Shown: positions 20,383 to 31,401 of the stretch, in pieces | Numbering within the stretch: position 1 is the first letter of the stretch | How the letters are laid out: every line of letters starts with the position of its first letter | Assembly (NCBI RefSeq): GCF_024679245.1 | Contig: NC_090183.1 | Span: 23,115,855 to 23,179,854 of the forward strand | Reading direction: 5' to 3' | DNA: 64,000 bases | Source of the DNA: Pseudorasbora parva | Lineage: Eukaryota > Chordata > Actinopteri > Cypriniformes > Gobionidae | The notes under the pieces: generated by a model | What the model saw: only the letters and a program-made list of their open reading frames with translations | What the model was told of the DNA's origin: nothing | Database searches by the model: none | Made by a program: the position numbers and the translations under genes

Positions 20383-21049
20383 CAAGGGGGTAATCTAGCG
20401 CTCGGAAAGCGTTCCACCCCTAGGGGCTGCCATTGCTAACCAAGCCATCACCTGCTGTTAGCATCCCATTGACTCCCATTCATTTTTGAGTCACTTTGAC
20501 AGTGAATAACTTTACATCAGAGGCGTTTAAAGACTCCACTTGTCCATTGTTTATTTCTAAAGAAACACGACAATGCATAAAAGGCTCCGTTACCTTGTAT
20601 CTTACACTATCGCCCCGTAGAAGCTGTTTTTGTAAAAATAGGCTAACTATTGCTTCATAACCAACGCGACTCTGTCGCACAGTTGAGAAATTACCGTATA
20701 GACCTGAGGAGACGCTCGCAGGCAATCTTCTACTGTCTATGAGACAGTCGGGGGGACGTGGAGACATAAAGTCTGATAAAGTCAAGGGGGAATAATGGGG
20801 AGAAGCCCATAGTCAGCCAAAAGCAACGGGAGAAAATATTTAAACAACATGATTCAGCTTTCACTTTCCACATCTACTAGAAGACCTACAGCTGTCAGAC
20901 AGGAGGCTCACGTCACATCTACGTCCTCAAGCTCAGTCTGAGCCTGCGCAGTTCGCTCAGCCATCAGGAAGTGAGTGCTCCTATACTGACATCACTTAAA
21001 GCCGTAGAAGGCAATGGGATCCCTCCGTCCATTTCTTTTACTGTCTATG
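20383..21049 (-). mobile_element. 667-bp non-autonomous hAT-like element, copy A
   Basis: The ends are CAAGGGGGTAATC and TACTGTCTATG. The element is flanked by perfect 8-bp duplications GATTTTTC (20375-20382 and 21050-21057). It is ~90% or more identical, in inverted orientation, to copy B at 48317-48983, which is also 667 bp and has its own 8-bp duplication. Only the terminal CA is shared between the two ends as an inverted repeat. A minus-strand 101-codon frame (20480-20785) shares its last ~95 codons with copy B. Confidence 0.9.
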
Positions 21050-21245
21050 GATTTTTCATGACAGCGGCGTCCCCATAGACGGGAGTCCCGTGTGCTGGTG
21101 CACCGTCAAAAGGAGTTCGGGCGGAAACGTTGGCCCTATATATAATGTTCCGGCCTAGGATCTAGTCGGACATTGTTCAGCCCGGGGTGGGGCTCTAAAG
21201 ACTATTCCTATTATTTTTCCTATAGACTATTTTTCTGTGTTTGTT

Positions 21246-21248
<3 letters not shown>

Positions 21249-21284
<36 letters not shown>
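21249..21284. repeat. (TA)n microsatellite
   Basis: About 18 TA units, with AT-rich sequence around it. Confidence 0.97.
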
Positions 21285-21287
<3 letters not shown>

Positions 21288-21631
21288 TATTTTGTGTAAT
21301 GGCCATTATTTGTGTACGTGTTTTCCCCTTTTTGCGCTAATTGGTGCTGGTCACCTGTGTATAAATTCATGCCTTGTGTTTTTAAGAGTCAGTTCTGTGA
21401 GAGGGCAGGTCTTAAAAATTAAATGATTGATTTTATTTCTCGAACTCCTTTTCATATTTTTAAGACATTTGAAATTGTCTATTATCTAACCTTCTGTTGA
21501 AGCTGGTGGAGGAAACTTAAAAAATAAAATAAAACATGAACTGAAAAATATTAATGATGCTGTTATTAACAAATAATTTGACAGCGTATTAACACCTAAT
21601 TACATTTTAATGACAAGCCGATACAAGCCGC

Positions 21632-24493
21632 ATGGTTAAGGTGCGGTGTGTGCACGGGGATGTGGTGGAATATCCGGTTGTCCCAGTCACGATACAGTTT
21701 AGGGGAAAAAAACATAGTGTTGAGGTGGCGGTTAGTCCCCACCTCCGGCATCCGCTAATTCTGGGGACGAATTGGCCCGCCTTTCCGGCGTTATTGGGGT
21801 CGTTATGCGCGGATGCCGCTTGGGAGAACAAGGCTAGGAACGGGGCGGCGCGAGTGCAGGTTGGCGAGACTGATACGGGGCCCTTGGGAACAGCTTCAGA
21901 GGAACCGAGCGGGGTCGAGAGACTGATTCTCTCGGACCGCGATGACTTCCCTCTGGAGCAGTCTCAAGATGAGACCCTAAAACATGCTTTTCAGCAGGTC
22001 CGCACTATCGACGGTCAGTCTCTCCAACCCGCATTGCCCGTCACGTATCCTTATTTTGCCATAATTAAGGATCGGTTGTATCGAGTGACCCAAGACGCTC
22101 AGACAAAAGTGGATACAACCCAGTTATTAGTACCAAAGAGCCGCCGGGAAATGCTTTTCCAGGCGGCTCACTCGAACCCGATGGCGGGCCACCTGGGGCA
22201 GGCGGCCACATTGAATCGCTTAATGACCCGATTTTTTTGGCCAGGCATTCATGACAATGTGCGCAGGTGGTGCGCGTCTTGCCCTGAATGTCAGTTGGTG
22301 AATCCACTGGCCGCCCCAAAAGCGCCATTGCGCCCCCTTCCATTAATGCAGGTCCCCTTCGAGAGAATTGCGATGGACCTCATCGGGCCATTAGAGCGAT
22401 CCGCACGCGGACATCGTTTTGCGCTAGTCATCGTGGACTACGCAACACGATATCCGGAGGCAGTGGCTCTCCGCAACATCTCCGCGAAGAGTGTTGCGGA
22501 CGCACTGTTTCGTCTAATCTCCCGAGTGGGGATTCCGAAAGAAATCCTCACTGATCAAGGCACGGCGTTTATGTCACACACGTTGAGCGAACTCTACGGT
22601 TTATTGGGCATTAAATCCATTCGAACAAGCGTCTATCACCCACAAACGGACGGCTTGGTCGAACGGTTTAATCGCACGCTTAAATCCATGATCCGTAAGT
22701 TCGTGCAGGAAGACGCCAAAAATTGGGATCGGTGGTTAGAACCCCTCTTATTTGCCATGCGGGAGGTTCCACAAGCCTCCACGGGGTTTTCCCCCTTTGA
22801 GCTTCTCTACGGACGGCAGCCCCGGGGGGTGCTGGACGTCCTACGAGAAACTTGGGAGGAGGGACCTTCTTTGGCCAAAAACGAAATTCAATATGTGCTG
22901 GACTTGCGAACAAAACTCCACACCTTGGGGCGGCTATCTAGGGAGAATTTGTTGCAAGCCCAGGACCGCCAAAGCCGGTCATATAACAGGGGTACGAGAC
23001 TACGCAAATTCACACCGGGAGAGAAAGTGCTCGTATTACTCCCTACATCGAGCTCTAAATTAATGTCAAAGTGGCAGGGGCCGTTTGAGGTCGCACGACA
23101 GGTTGGAGACCTCGATTATGAAGTGATACGATCCGATAGGAACGGGGCACGTCAAATATACCACCTCAATCTCCTTAAGAAATGGAATGAGGTGGAATCA
23201 GTGTTGTTGGCGACGGTTTTTTGTTGCCGAGAGAGGATGATCTCGGGCCAGAGGCGAGCATCAAAGCACAATCGGTCGCGCTGGCCCCTGGGGGAGATCA
23301 CCTCTCACACGAAATTCGACGCGTATCCAATGCCGCGGGTTGACGAGTTGCTTCATCGGCTGGGCACGGCTCGATTTTATTCGACATTGGACTTAATGAA
23401 GGGCTATTGGCAGATCCCCTTGTCTCCATTGTCCAAAGAAAAGACAGCTTTCACCACGCCGTTTGGATTGCACCAATTCGTCACGCTTCCCTTCGGCTTG
23501 TTCGGGGCGCCCGCTACCTTTCAGCGCCTCATGGACAGGATTTTGCGTCCCCATGCCGCATATGCTGCTGCCTATCTGGATGATATCGTGATTTACAGTC
23601 ACGATTGGCAGCGGCATATGCAGCATGTCAGGGCGGTCTTGAGGTCGCTGAGGGGAGCGGGGCTCACGGCCAATCCGAAGAAGTGTGCAATTGGGCGGGT
23701 GGAGGTAAGGTATCTGGGCTTCCACTTGGGTCATGGACAGGTGCGTCCCCAAATTGATAAGACCGCCGCAATTGCAACCTGTCCGAGACCCAAGACCAAA
23801 AAGGAGGTAAGGCAGTTCTTGGGGCTGGCGGGATATTATAGACGGTTTATACCAAATTATTCGGACCTCACCAGCCCTCTGACTGTCCTTACTAGAAAGG
23901 GGCTACCAGATACGGTCCAATGGACGGAGCCGTGCCAGCAGGCCTTCACCCAAGTTAAGGCTGCTCTATGTGGCGGGCCGCTTTTACACTCCCCTGACTT
24001 TTCTCTGCCTTTTCTGTTGCAGACTGACGCGTCGGACAGGGGGTTGGGCGCAGTCCTGGCCCAGGAGGTGGAGGGGGGAGAGCGGCCGGTGCTGTACATT
24101 AGCCGTAAGCTCTCAAAGAGAGAGGCTAAGTACAGCACCATCGAAAAGGAGTGCCTTGCCATCAGGTGGGCCGTTCTCACCCTCCGCTACTACCTTCTGG
24201 GGCGGGAGTTCACCCTCTGTTCGGACCACGCTCCTCTCCAATGGCTCCACCGCATGAAGGATACCAACGCGCGGATCACCCGTTGGTATCTAGCTCTTCA
24301 GCCTTTTAAGTTCCAGGTGGTCCACAGGCCGGGTGCTCAGATGGCTGTGGCCGACTTCCTCTCCAGAAATGGGGGGGGGGGGCTGCAGGCCGGACGGCTC
24401 CCCGGCCTGAGTCGGGCGGTGGGGGTATGTGGAAAGGGGGGCGTGGTTCAGCGAGGTCTGCAGCGGGAGAGAGAGCCGCGGGACGAGCGGTAA
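21632..24493 (+). pseudogene. Gmr1-like pol: protease remnant, integrase, RT, RNase H
   Basis: A 953-codon frame that is open only because two defects cancel. It runs from late protease (ILGTNW) through integrase (DDE in MDLIGPL, LTDQGTAF and VERFNR). Near 23215 an insertion changes the frame, giving ~30 unrelated residues. At 23309 a deletion joins this to KFDAYPMPRVDELL of RT. From there RT is good: YSTLDLMKGYWQIPL, FGAPATFQRLMD, the YLDDIVIYSHDW active site (about 23575) and the connection region. RNase H follows with QTDASDRGLGAVLAQ, the Glu of YSTIEKECLAIRWA and SDHAPLQWL. It ends in ADFLSRN. The frame runs into the LTR. Fingers and gag are lacking, so the protein should be inactive. Confidence 0.9.
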
Positions 24494-24806
24494 GTGAGTG
24501 GGTTGGAAGCAGATTAATAACACCTGTCTCTCGTTCCAGTAATGAGCGCGGAGAGGGTACAAAACATCGGTGGAACCGGAGATCGAGAAGAGAGAGAGTC
24601 GGACTGTTGGTGCGAGAACACAGAGACTGAGTTTACCCGGAAGCCGGAAGTGCCGCGAACCTGAAGTTATTGTTGCTTATGAGTTTGACTGAGAACACAC
24701 GAAGAAGTGTGTTATTGACATTGAGAAAGAGAAAATAAAGATACGCATCAACAGTCCAGCCGACCCCTGTGTCCTCTTCCTTCCTTACTATATCGAACTT
24801 GTTACA
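24428..24806 (+). repeat. Gmr1-like 3' LTR, 379 bp
   Basis: TGTGGAAAGG...TTGTTACA. It is alignable along its length to 10956-11333 but differs at a number of positions, more in the R/U5 half. AATAAAG near 24736 is a likely poly-A signal, placing the R region around it. Confidence 0.9.
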
Positions 24807-25848
24807 AATAGTTAATAAACAGTAACAGTAAAACATGTGGGTTGTCCTGATACTGTACTTCAAAATGCAACAGTGTACAAATTGCCACACAGAATAAAGT
24901 AACTGTTTAAGATCCATTGGTAACTTATAAAAAATGATATCATACTTGCATAAACATAATATTTTATTTGTATAAAAATGTTACTACCATATATCCTGAC
25001 ATTAGCACATTAAGATAAGCTATGAAAAAAATCATGTTCCTCTGCCTCTTTCTGGTTAAATAATGTTTATAATAATAGTTAATGCTATATTAACTATTCC
25101 AGGTTATTTATGCATAGCATAAAAATAGTTAGTATAGCATGCTATGCCACTTTCATCAAAACCTATTACAAAGCTATAGCAATTTTATGTCATTAAATAC
25201 GATAAACAGTTATTCTGGAACAGATCTGCGTCTTCCTTATCCCGTTAAAAAACATATTACAGTATGTAACCATATTCCGTCCGTTTGGAAAAAAAAGTTG
25301 CACTTACTGTTCGTTACAAGCAGCATTTGCCGTCAGGCACATAACGTTAGCTAACATAAACATATTTTTGCTAACCTACCTGCTGCAAAATTACACCATT
25401 TTTGTACAAATAGAGCTATTTTATATAGTGTAATTTATCACTTAACACTATCTTGTTTTTTCTCTTTTTTCTTTTCTGGCTTCCTAAAGCATAATTCCAC
25501 TTCATGATCGCCGAGGAGGTTTTGTATTTTGCCGGCAGCAGAGATCGTGTGTTTGGGTGGCTGCTGTCAGTTACGACTGAGAGGGCCCCCTTGAGGGGGA
25601 TTCCGATAACAGTGTCATTGCACTTAACTGCATTGACTATGAAAGGGGCGCTCAAGCAGTTTGTCCTTGCATGTTATTCTTAACCTGTCGTTGTCTTGAG
25701 GCCCCAGGCCAGCTCGGGGCCCCAAGCAATTGCTTGACTTTCACTTTCGGACGGTTACCCTAATATGGAAGTGAATGAGGCTTTTTTTTTTTTTTTTTTT
25801 GTATCTAGGCCTATGTGGAATTCTGCATCCATTGTACGATTTTTTTAT
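24807..25848. other. No gene seen
   Basis: AT-rich sequence. A GC-richer piece at 25650-25760 (GGCCCCAGGCC, GGGGCCCCAAGCAATTGCTT) looks like old repeat material. A poly-T run lies at 25782-25800. Confidence 0.4.
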
Positions 25849-25859
25849 TTAATTTTTTC

Positions 25860-27441
25860 CACCTCGGAAGGGCAACGTAAGTCGAGAAGGGCATATGGGC
25901 AGTTGCCCGGGCAACCTGAGCAACCCCCCTGTGCACGTCCCTGTGTAAATTACAGCATCATCTGCATACATCTGGATGTTAACATTTTGACATACATCAG
26001 GCAAGTCATTAATGTAGAGTGAGAATAAAATTGGACCAAGTATGGAGCCTTGAGGGACCTCTACTGGACAATCAAGAAGGGGGGATTTGGTGTTACTAAC
26101 ACAGACACACTGCTTTCTACTGGATAGGTATGAATTCATCCAGCAGAGAGCTTGCTCAGAAAAGATAAAATATGTTAATTTAGACAAAAGCACTTGATTG
26201 TTAACAGTGTCGAACGCTCTTTAGATCCAAGAACACAGCACCGACATAAGAGTTTTTATCCAGATAGCATTAGATTTTTTCTAAAAAAAAGGCAATTCGC
26301 CGTTTCTGTGGAATGTTGGGCTCGAAACACAAATTGCATCGGGTGTAATGGATTACAGCCAGTGTTTAGATGTTCAATCATTTGCTTAGCAACCCATTTT
26401 TCTGCTACCTTAGACACAACAGGTAGGCTAATTGGCCGGTAGTTAACTATTTCTGATCTTTCTCCTGATTTAAAAATGGGACTAACCACGGCCACCTTCC
26501 AAGCTGATGGCACAATTGAATGTCTAAAGGACAGGTTTACCAAATGCCTGTATGCAATATTTGCCGCTTCTGTTTCTGTTATTTGGTCTATAAATAAACC
26601 CGGTTGTGTATGATTTACACTACAAGAGGCGTAATTAGGTTGTTTATAAAGTTGGGTAATTTCATTGACTGAATTAATAAAAAAGATATTTAATTCTGTA
26701 GCTATAATGTTAGGATCAGTTACCAGTTCACTTTTAATTTTCAGTTTTAACTCTTTATTATTGTGATTCTGTTTTTTACCAGTCAGTTTATTTATGTTTT
26801 GCCAAAAAAATCTCTCATTCCCTTTAGCATCCTCAATAATTTTGATGAAAAAATTAGCTTTTGCTTGCCTTATTGTCTTTATACTTTGTTTCTCATAGAA
26901 GTACATTTTTGTCTCTCTGTTGTGAGACCTGATTTTAAAGATCGTTTTCAGTAGCTGGTCTCTATCCTTCATGAGGTGTCTACATTCTTCATTTAACCAG
27001 GGCAGAGAGTCCTTCCTTAATTTAGGTTGGCTCCGCCTTTTTAAAAAAGGTCTCATAGTTTCCTTGATTTTCGAAGTGAATTGGTTACTGTCACTCTCTA
27101 TATTACCTTTAGAGAGGACTTCATCCCAATCCACCTCTCCTAAAGCTATACCAAGGTTCTGCTGTTGACCAATTGGTACTGCTTCATAATTAAAACTAGA
27201 TTTTGCTGAAGAATGAAAACGTTGTCTTGCTAATTTTCTGGTAAATAAGATTATATTATGATCCGACAAACCAGTCATAAGATTAAGCGTCTTTGTGACT
27301 CTTTCAGGTCTGTTTGTGAAAACTAAATCTATTTTGGTTTCTGATCGATGAGTTATTCTAGTAGGTTGTTCTATTATTTCCTAAAAAATCGTATCCCTGG
27401 CATAATAGGTAAAGCCTCAGGAGATGAACAAGTTAACCAAG
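25860..27441 (-). pseudogene. LINE (L2/Rex-like) endonuclease end and reverse transcriptase
   Basis: Read on the minus strand from about 27372, the sequence encodes the end of an apurinic-type endonuclease (IDLVFTNRPE, then TGLSDHNIILFTRKL). A long linker follows, then RT: VVSPIFKSGERSEIVNYRPIS, HPMQFVFRAQHSTETA, a frameshifted GAVFLDL region near 26220, VPQGSILGPILFSLYINDLP and the active site MYADDAVIYT near 25960. The frame is broken near 27360 and at the catalytic FLDL region. The 3' end is lost shortly after YADD, where unrelated sequence begins near 25900. The right edge meets the LTR that starts at 27442. Confidence 0.8.
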
Positions 27442-28247
27442 TGTTACGGGCTGCGAGTGTATCGGATGTTAGTTTTTTTGTCTGCCTTTATTCTCTGTGG
27501 TTGTGCTGTCTTGCTCTCAGGTCTCTGCTGATTGGAAGAAGCGACTGTCACTCTTCATCAAGGTGCTGTCTCTGCAGCCAATCAAGTGCCGCCCTGGTGG
27601 ATAAATTCTTCCAGCGTGTCCTGATTAAGCAGTGTGTGTGTGTGTGTCAGGTGGTTCAGTTGGAGTGTCATTGTGAATCTTTCGTTATCTTGTGTTAACT
27701 CCACACTTGATCTGTACTGTGAAATGTTGAGAGTTAAGAGTAATTTACTAGTCTACTTTCTGGGGAAATAGAGAACAGGTAAGCAGGTCGCGCGATGTAC
27801 ATCTTGCCCGCAGTTATCAAATGTTAAACACACCAGGTAAGAGGTGAGCGCTCTCTTTGTATTTCTTTGTTCTTATTTAGTGTAGGTTTAGTTATGGCGT
27901 CCGATACGCTGAAGATTTCGGTTTTTCTTTTCACGCTTTTCTTTGGTTAGGAAGGTTAGAGGGTTTTGGGGAATTTAGTTTAGGAACTATTTTTGTTTTA
28001 TTCTTTTCTTTAATTTGGCGCCACCACGTTCCTTTTTCCCCATTAGTTTATTGTATTTATTTTTTATATTTCCTTAAATGCATTGTATTATAGCGCATAC
28101 ACACAGATTAGTGGCTTCGGCTTTTAGTATTAATAAATCAATTGGCCTTATCAACTGTGTCTGGTCTCTTCTGCTGCCCGCTCCATTACAGCAATATTAA
28201 CATCCAAATGTTACGTTCTGACCCTAGACCTTTAAAAGTGTGTAACA
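27442..28247 (+). repeat. LTR, 806 bp, of a plus-strand element with tRNA-Pro primer
   Basis: TGTTACGGGC...GTGTAACA has matching inverted tips and is followed after five bases by a clear primer site. AATAAATC near 28132 is a plausible poly-A signal. GTAAGAGGTGAG near 27836 is a splice-donor-like word. No second LTR is in the window, so the rest of the element is missing. Confidence 0.8.
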
Positions 28248-28252
28248 TTTAA

Positions 28253-28270
28253 TGGGGGCTGGTCCGGGAT
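28253..28270 (+). promoter_or_regulatory. Primer-binding site, tRNA-Pro type
   Basis: TGGGGGCTGGTCCGGGAT matches the well-known tRNA-Pro primer site (TGGGGGCTCGTCCGGGAT) at 17 of 18 positions. It sits five bases inside the LTR at 27442-28247. Confidence 0.85.
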
Positions 28271-28384
28271 AATATTTCCTGTGATATTAAATATATTGAA
28301 GTAGACTGGCCATTGACTTTCGTAATTTGGTTGTAGGGCGTGACTGGTTAATTAGGTGGTTATAGTGTTTGGTTCGACGTGGCC

Positions 28385-28510
28385 ATGGCTGATTTTGATA
28401 TAGAGTTTTGTTAAAGCTCCATCTGTTGCGCAGCTTAACAAGTGTAGAAAAGATTATTTGTTGTGTGTCGCTGCTCATTATAAAATTTTGGTTACAAAGC
28501 ATCAGCTTAA
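28385..28510 (+). pseudogene. gag start of the tRNA-Pro element, truncated
   Basis: An ATG at 28385 opens MADFDIE; after a one-base slip the reading continues FVKAPSVAQLNKCRKDYLLCVAAHYKI. This is the kind of N-terminus seen in fish gypsy gag proteins. Similarity fades near 28510, where a repeat-like block (AGGGATCCCATGGTGTTGAG) takes over. No other part of this element is visible. Confidence 0.6.
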
Positions 28511-28799
28511 AGGGATCCCATGGTGTTGAGACTTGTATGGCTTAATATAACATAAATGATGTCTCTTACTGAATTATGTAGTAGAAAACCCATGAAAGAT
28601 CTACATTATTTAAAAAATCGATTTTATATTTGGACCATGGGCGGCGCCATTTTGTTTGCGTTCTAGGTTGATGACGTAGAGTGGTTGCACTACTCAATCA
28701 GCTGGCGCTACCCGTAGCTATTTTTACCACAACGCAACTCGAAAATTGTTTCAGAGTTAAACAAAACCAATGAATTGCTTTGTAATTGTACTTAAAACA
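28511..28799. other. Unassigned, probable old repeat
   Basis: No coding frame. A GC-richer patch (GGGCGGCGCCATTTTG, near 28640) resembles a MITE end, but no partner end was found. Confidence 0.35.
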
Positions 28800-29168
28800 C
28801 ACTCAAACATACATGTGCACACAAACTCACCTACACAAGTCACAAACAGATCGGCGGGCGGGCACACACACCTGAGAGACTGCGCTGTCTCAATCGAGAT
28901 GTTGGGCTGCTCAGTCTCCACGACAGGGGCTGAATCTGAAATCGACCCCCTATACCCTGAAATAGGGCACTATTTGAAGGGACGGCCATTTGTAGTGTTG
29001 TCCGACATCATAGTGGACATGTTCGAGTGCAGTCATTCAGTCTCACGTTGCACCACAATAACGAGTGTACAGCCGATTTACAAACAGCTGTCCGACTTCA
29101 CGCACCCAAACATACATGTGCACACAAACTCTCTCTCTCACACAGACTCACACACACAGATCGGCGCG

Positions 29169-29211
<43 letters not shown>

Positions 29212-29290
29212 CAACAGATCGGCGTTAACACACACACACCCCAACAGATCGGCGCGAACACACACACACACACACACACACACGCACTGC
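28800..29290. repeat. CA-rich minisatellite with CAGATCGGCG units
   Basis: CA runs (longest about 29172-29208 and 29260-29282) alternate with CAGATCGGCGNGAACACAC-type words at 28848, 29158, 29215 and 29244. The 25-bp block from CAAACATACATGTG to CAAACTC occurs at 28804 and 29107, showing a larger duplication of about 303 bp. Frames in all phases are repeat artefacts. Confidence 0.9.
29069..29105. repeat. Left arm of a perfect 37-bp inverted repeat
   Basis: From ACAGCCGATTTACAAACAGC to CGACTTCACGCAC. It is the exact reverse complement of 29594-29630, 488 bp away, enclosing the CA minisatellite. Confidence 0.95.
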
Positions 29291-29593
29291 GTGCGCGCAT
29301 ACATAGCCCTCAATCCCTGTGTTGATATCATAGATAGACTGTTGATATGCAGTAGATTAACTGTAATGCCTAATATAACCAGCAGAGGGAAATATCTAGG
29401 TAGGACGATGGGATAGGGTAACGTGAGGAAGAGAGGCAGGATGTTTTGGTGATGATGCATGAGATTGGTTTGTGCATTAAAGTTTGAGCACAAGCTCAGT
29501 GAATTAACCTCAATCTTTAAACTTTCACTTTTAAGACACAAACATTCGCTACTTTTGTTCACTAATACAACTTGAAGGAGTGAATGAAGACGA

Positions 29594-29630
29594 GTGCGTG
29601 AAGTCGGACAGCTGTTTGTAAATCGGCTGT
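29594..29630. repeat. Right arm of a perfect 37-bp inverted repeat
   Basis: GTGCGTGAAGTCGGACAGCT...AAATCGGCTGT, reverse complement of 29069-29105 with no mismatch. Its right edge is where the gypsy element's 3' part begins, so the repeat may belong to an element that cut that gypsy copy. Confidence 0.95.
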
Positions 29631-29667
29631 TAACATAGAATCATCCTTATAGTCAATGTCAACATCA

Positions 29668-31401
29668 TTAAATGAAGGTATCTCCTCTCTGGTCATCACT
29701 GAACCATCCATTGCAACACTGCTGCAGCTTTCCTCTGTGCTCAGATACTTCTGCATCTCCTCCTAAAGACTCATCCTCCACCGCACACAATGACGGGACT
29801 GAAGACGACCTCTGGCCAGGGGTGGATACATCAGAAAGTTGATCAGACAAAGGGTTCTTTAAATTCACTGGTAGGAAATTCACCAACATCAACAGGTTTC
29901 GATGAACCACTTTTTCCCGCCCTGTGACTGGATTACGTATCCTGTAAGTGTGAGTGTCTGATTTACGGTCCACAACAGTGTAAACTGTCGACTCCCACCT
30001 GTCAGTGACTTTCTTCTTACCCCTTTCGGTTTTATTTGCCAGGAGCACCTGATCACCTATCTCGATGAGCAGTCCTTTGACCCTTCGGTTGTACAACTCG
30101 GCATGCCTTTTTTGTTCTTTCGTTGCATGCTCTTGTGCGATCAGTAATGCTTCTTTTAGATCTTTGACCAGAGTGGTTACAAATTATCACAGCTGGTTAC
30201 AGCAGAATCATTCAGGACAGAACAAAAAAGAATGTCAAAGGGCAGACGGGGCATGCGCCCGAACATTAAATAAAAAGGAGCCTGTTGTTTCGTGGATTGT
30301 GCAATTTATACAGAAACGTCAGTGTCTGCAACCGTCTTGGCCAATCTCTCTTCACATCTGGTGACAAAGCTCGTATCATATTTCCAAGGGTTCTATTAAA
30401 GCGTTCCACGCTTCCATTACCCATTGGGTGATACGGTGTTGAGCGTGACTTGTTCACCCCAGAGACCCTTAGAAGCTCTCGGATCAATTTACTTTCAAAG
30501 CTTGGACCCTGGACTGGTCACTATGGATTCGTTCTGGGAGGCCATAAATGCAAAAATACCTGTCCCATAGGATCCTGGCAACCTGTTTGGCAGACTGATC
30601 TCTACACACAAAGGCTTGTGCTAGTCTCGTAAAATGATCGGTTACCACCAAGACATCAACAGATCTGTTATTAGAGTCCTCTGCTGACCAGAAGTCTATA
30701 CAGGCAAGCTCTAATGGTTTACTTGTTGAAATGCTCTCCAGGGGAGCTCTACCAGATGGATCAGCTGTTTTGCTCACGGTGCAGCAGTGACATTGGCGTA
30801 CATAGTCCCTCACATTCCGATCCATGTTCAGCCAAAAGAAGCGCTGCCGTGCAAGGCTAACACTCCTCGACTGACCTTGATGACCACAATCATCATGGAT
30901 TCCTCTCAAGATCACACTCACTAGGGACTCAGGGACAACAAACTGATAGCGTTTTGTTCTTGATAGTTGGTCATGAGACACTCTGTACAAGATACCATTT
31001 CTGACAGCAAGTTTCTCCCAGTGCTTCAAGTATCTAATAACAACCATCAATTCCTTTGACCTTTCTCTTCTTGAAGGCCTACGCTGACGCTCGACATAAT
31101 ACAAGACTCTTGACAAAATGTTGTCTGTAAGCTGCTTCTCACGTAGCTCCTGTTCTGAATATGTTGGCAATGTGTCCTCCCCTTCCGACATCAACTGAGG
31201 TAAGTAATCAATGACAGACATTGCCCGTGCCCTGGCACCGATGTTCCACTCAACATGCGAGTTCAATATAGCGGAGACATCTGCATTTGAGACAATCAAA
31301 AGTTCTTTGGTTTGTTGTACGTCTGATTTGCATGACTGGCTTAGATTAAGGACACTCTGCCTCCTATCTGAATCACATGACCGTCTAAAAGCATCGTGCA
31401 C
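29668..31401 (-). pseudogene. gypsy integrase
   Basis: Read from 31401 downwards: an N-terminal HHCC region (CGHQG...CHCC), then the catalytic core with Asp in LACIDFWS, Asp in RIHSDQS near 30500 and Glu in SVERFNRTLG near 30400. The frame changes just after RIHSDQ and again near 30260. The C-terminal piece (30096-29668) has an SH3-like GDQVLLANKTERGKK...ITDRWES pattern and a HRNLL motif, followed by an acidic tail. No chromodomain is seen. Three or more frames are needed, so it is inactive. Confidence 0.82.

Larger units (their letters stand above)
21622..24806 (+). mobile_element. Gmr1-like Ty3/gypsy element, 5'-truncated
   Basis: A plus-strand relative of the element at 7459-11333, nearly identical where they overlap. 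It begins abruptly inside protease (homology from ATACAAGCCGCATGG), so 5' LTR, primer site and gag are missing. It keeps integrase, most of RT, RNase H, the priming tract (GGCGGTGGGGGTA) and a complete 3' LTR. An internal deletion near 23309 removed the RT fingers region that the minus-strand copy retains. No target duplication can be assigned because the left end is lost. Confidence 0.92.

Noticed and set aside
20480..20785. A selected small protein in the 667-bp element
   Set aside because: The shared ~95 codons differ from copy B by 6 replacement and 3 silent changes, as expected without selection.
24491..24540. A short intron in the Gmr1-like LTR (GTAAGT to TTCCAG)
   Set aside because: About 50 nt is too short for a normal vertebrate intron and no coding frame requires it.
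29027..29562. Frames of 129 to 154 codons in the CA-rich region
   Set aside because: Repeat translations (Thr-His, Cys-Val) with no domain.
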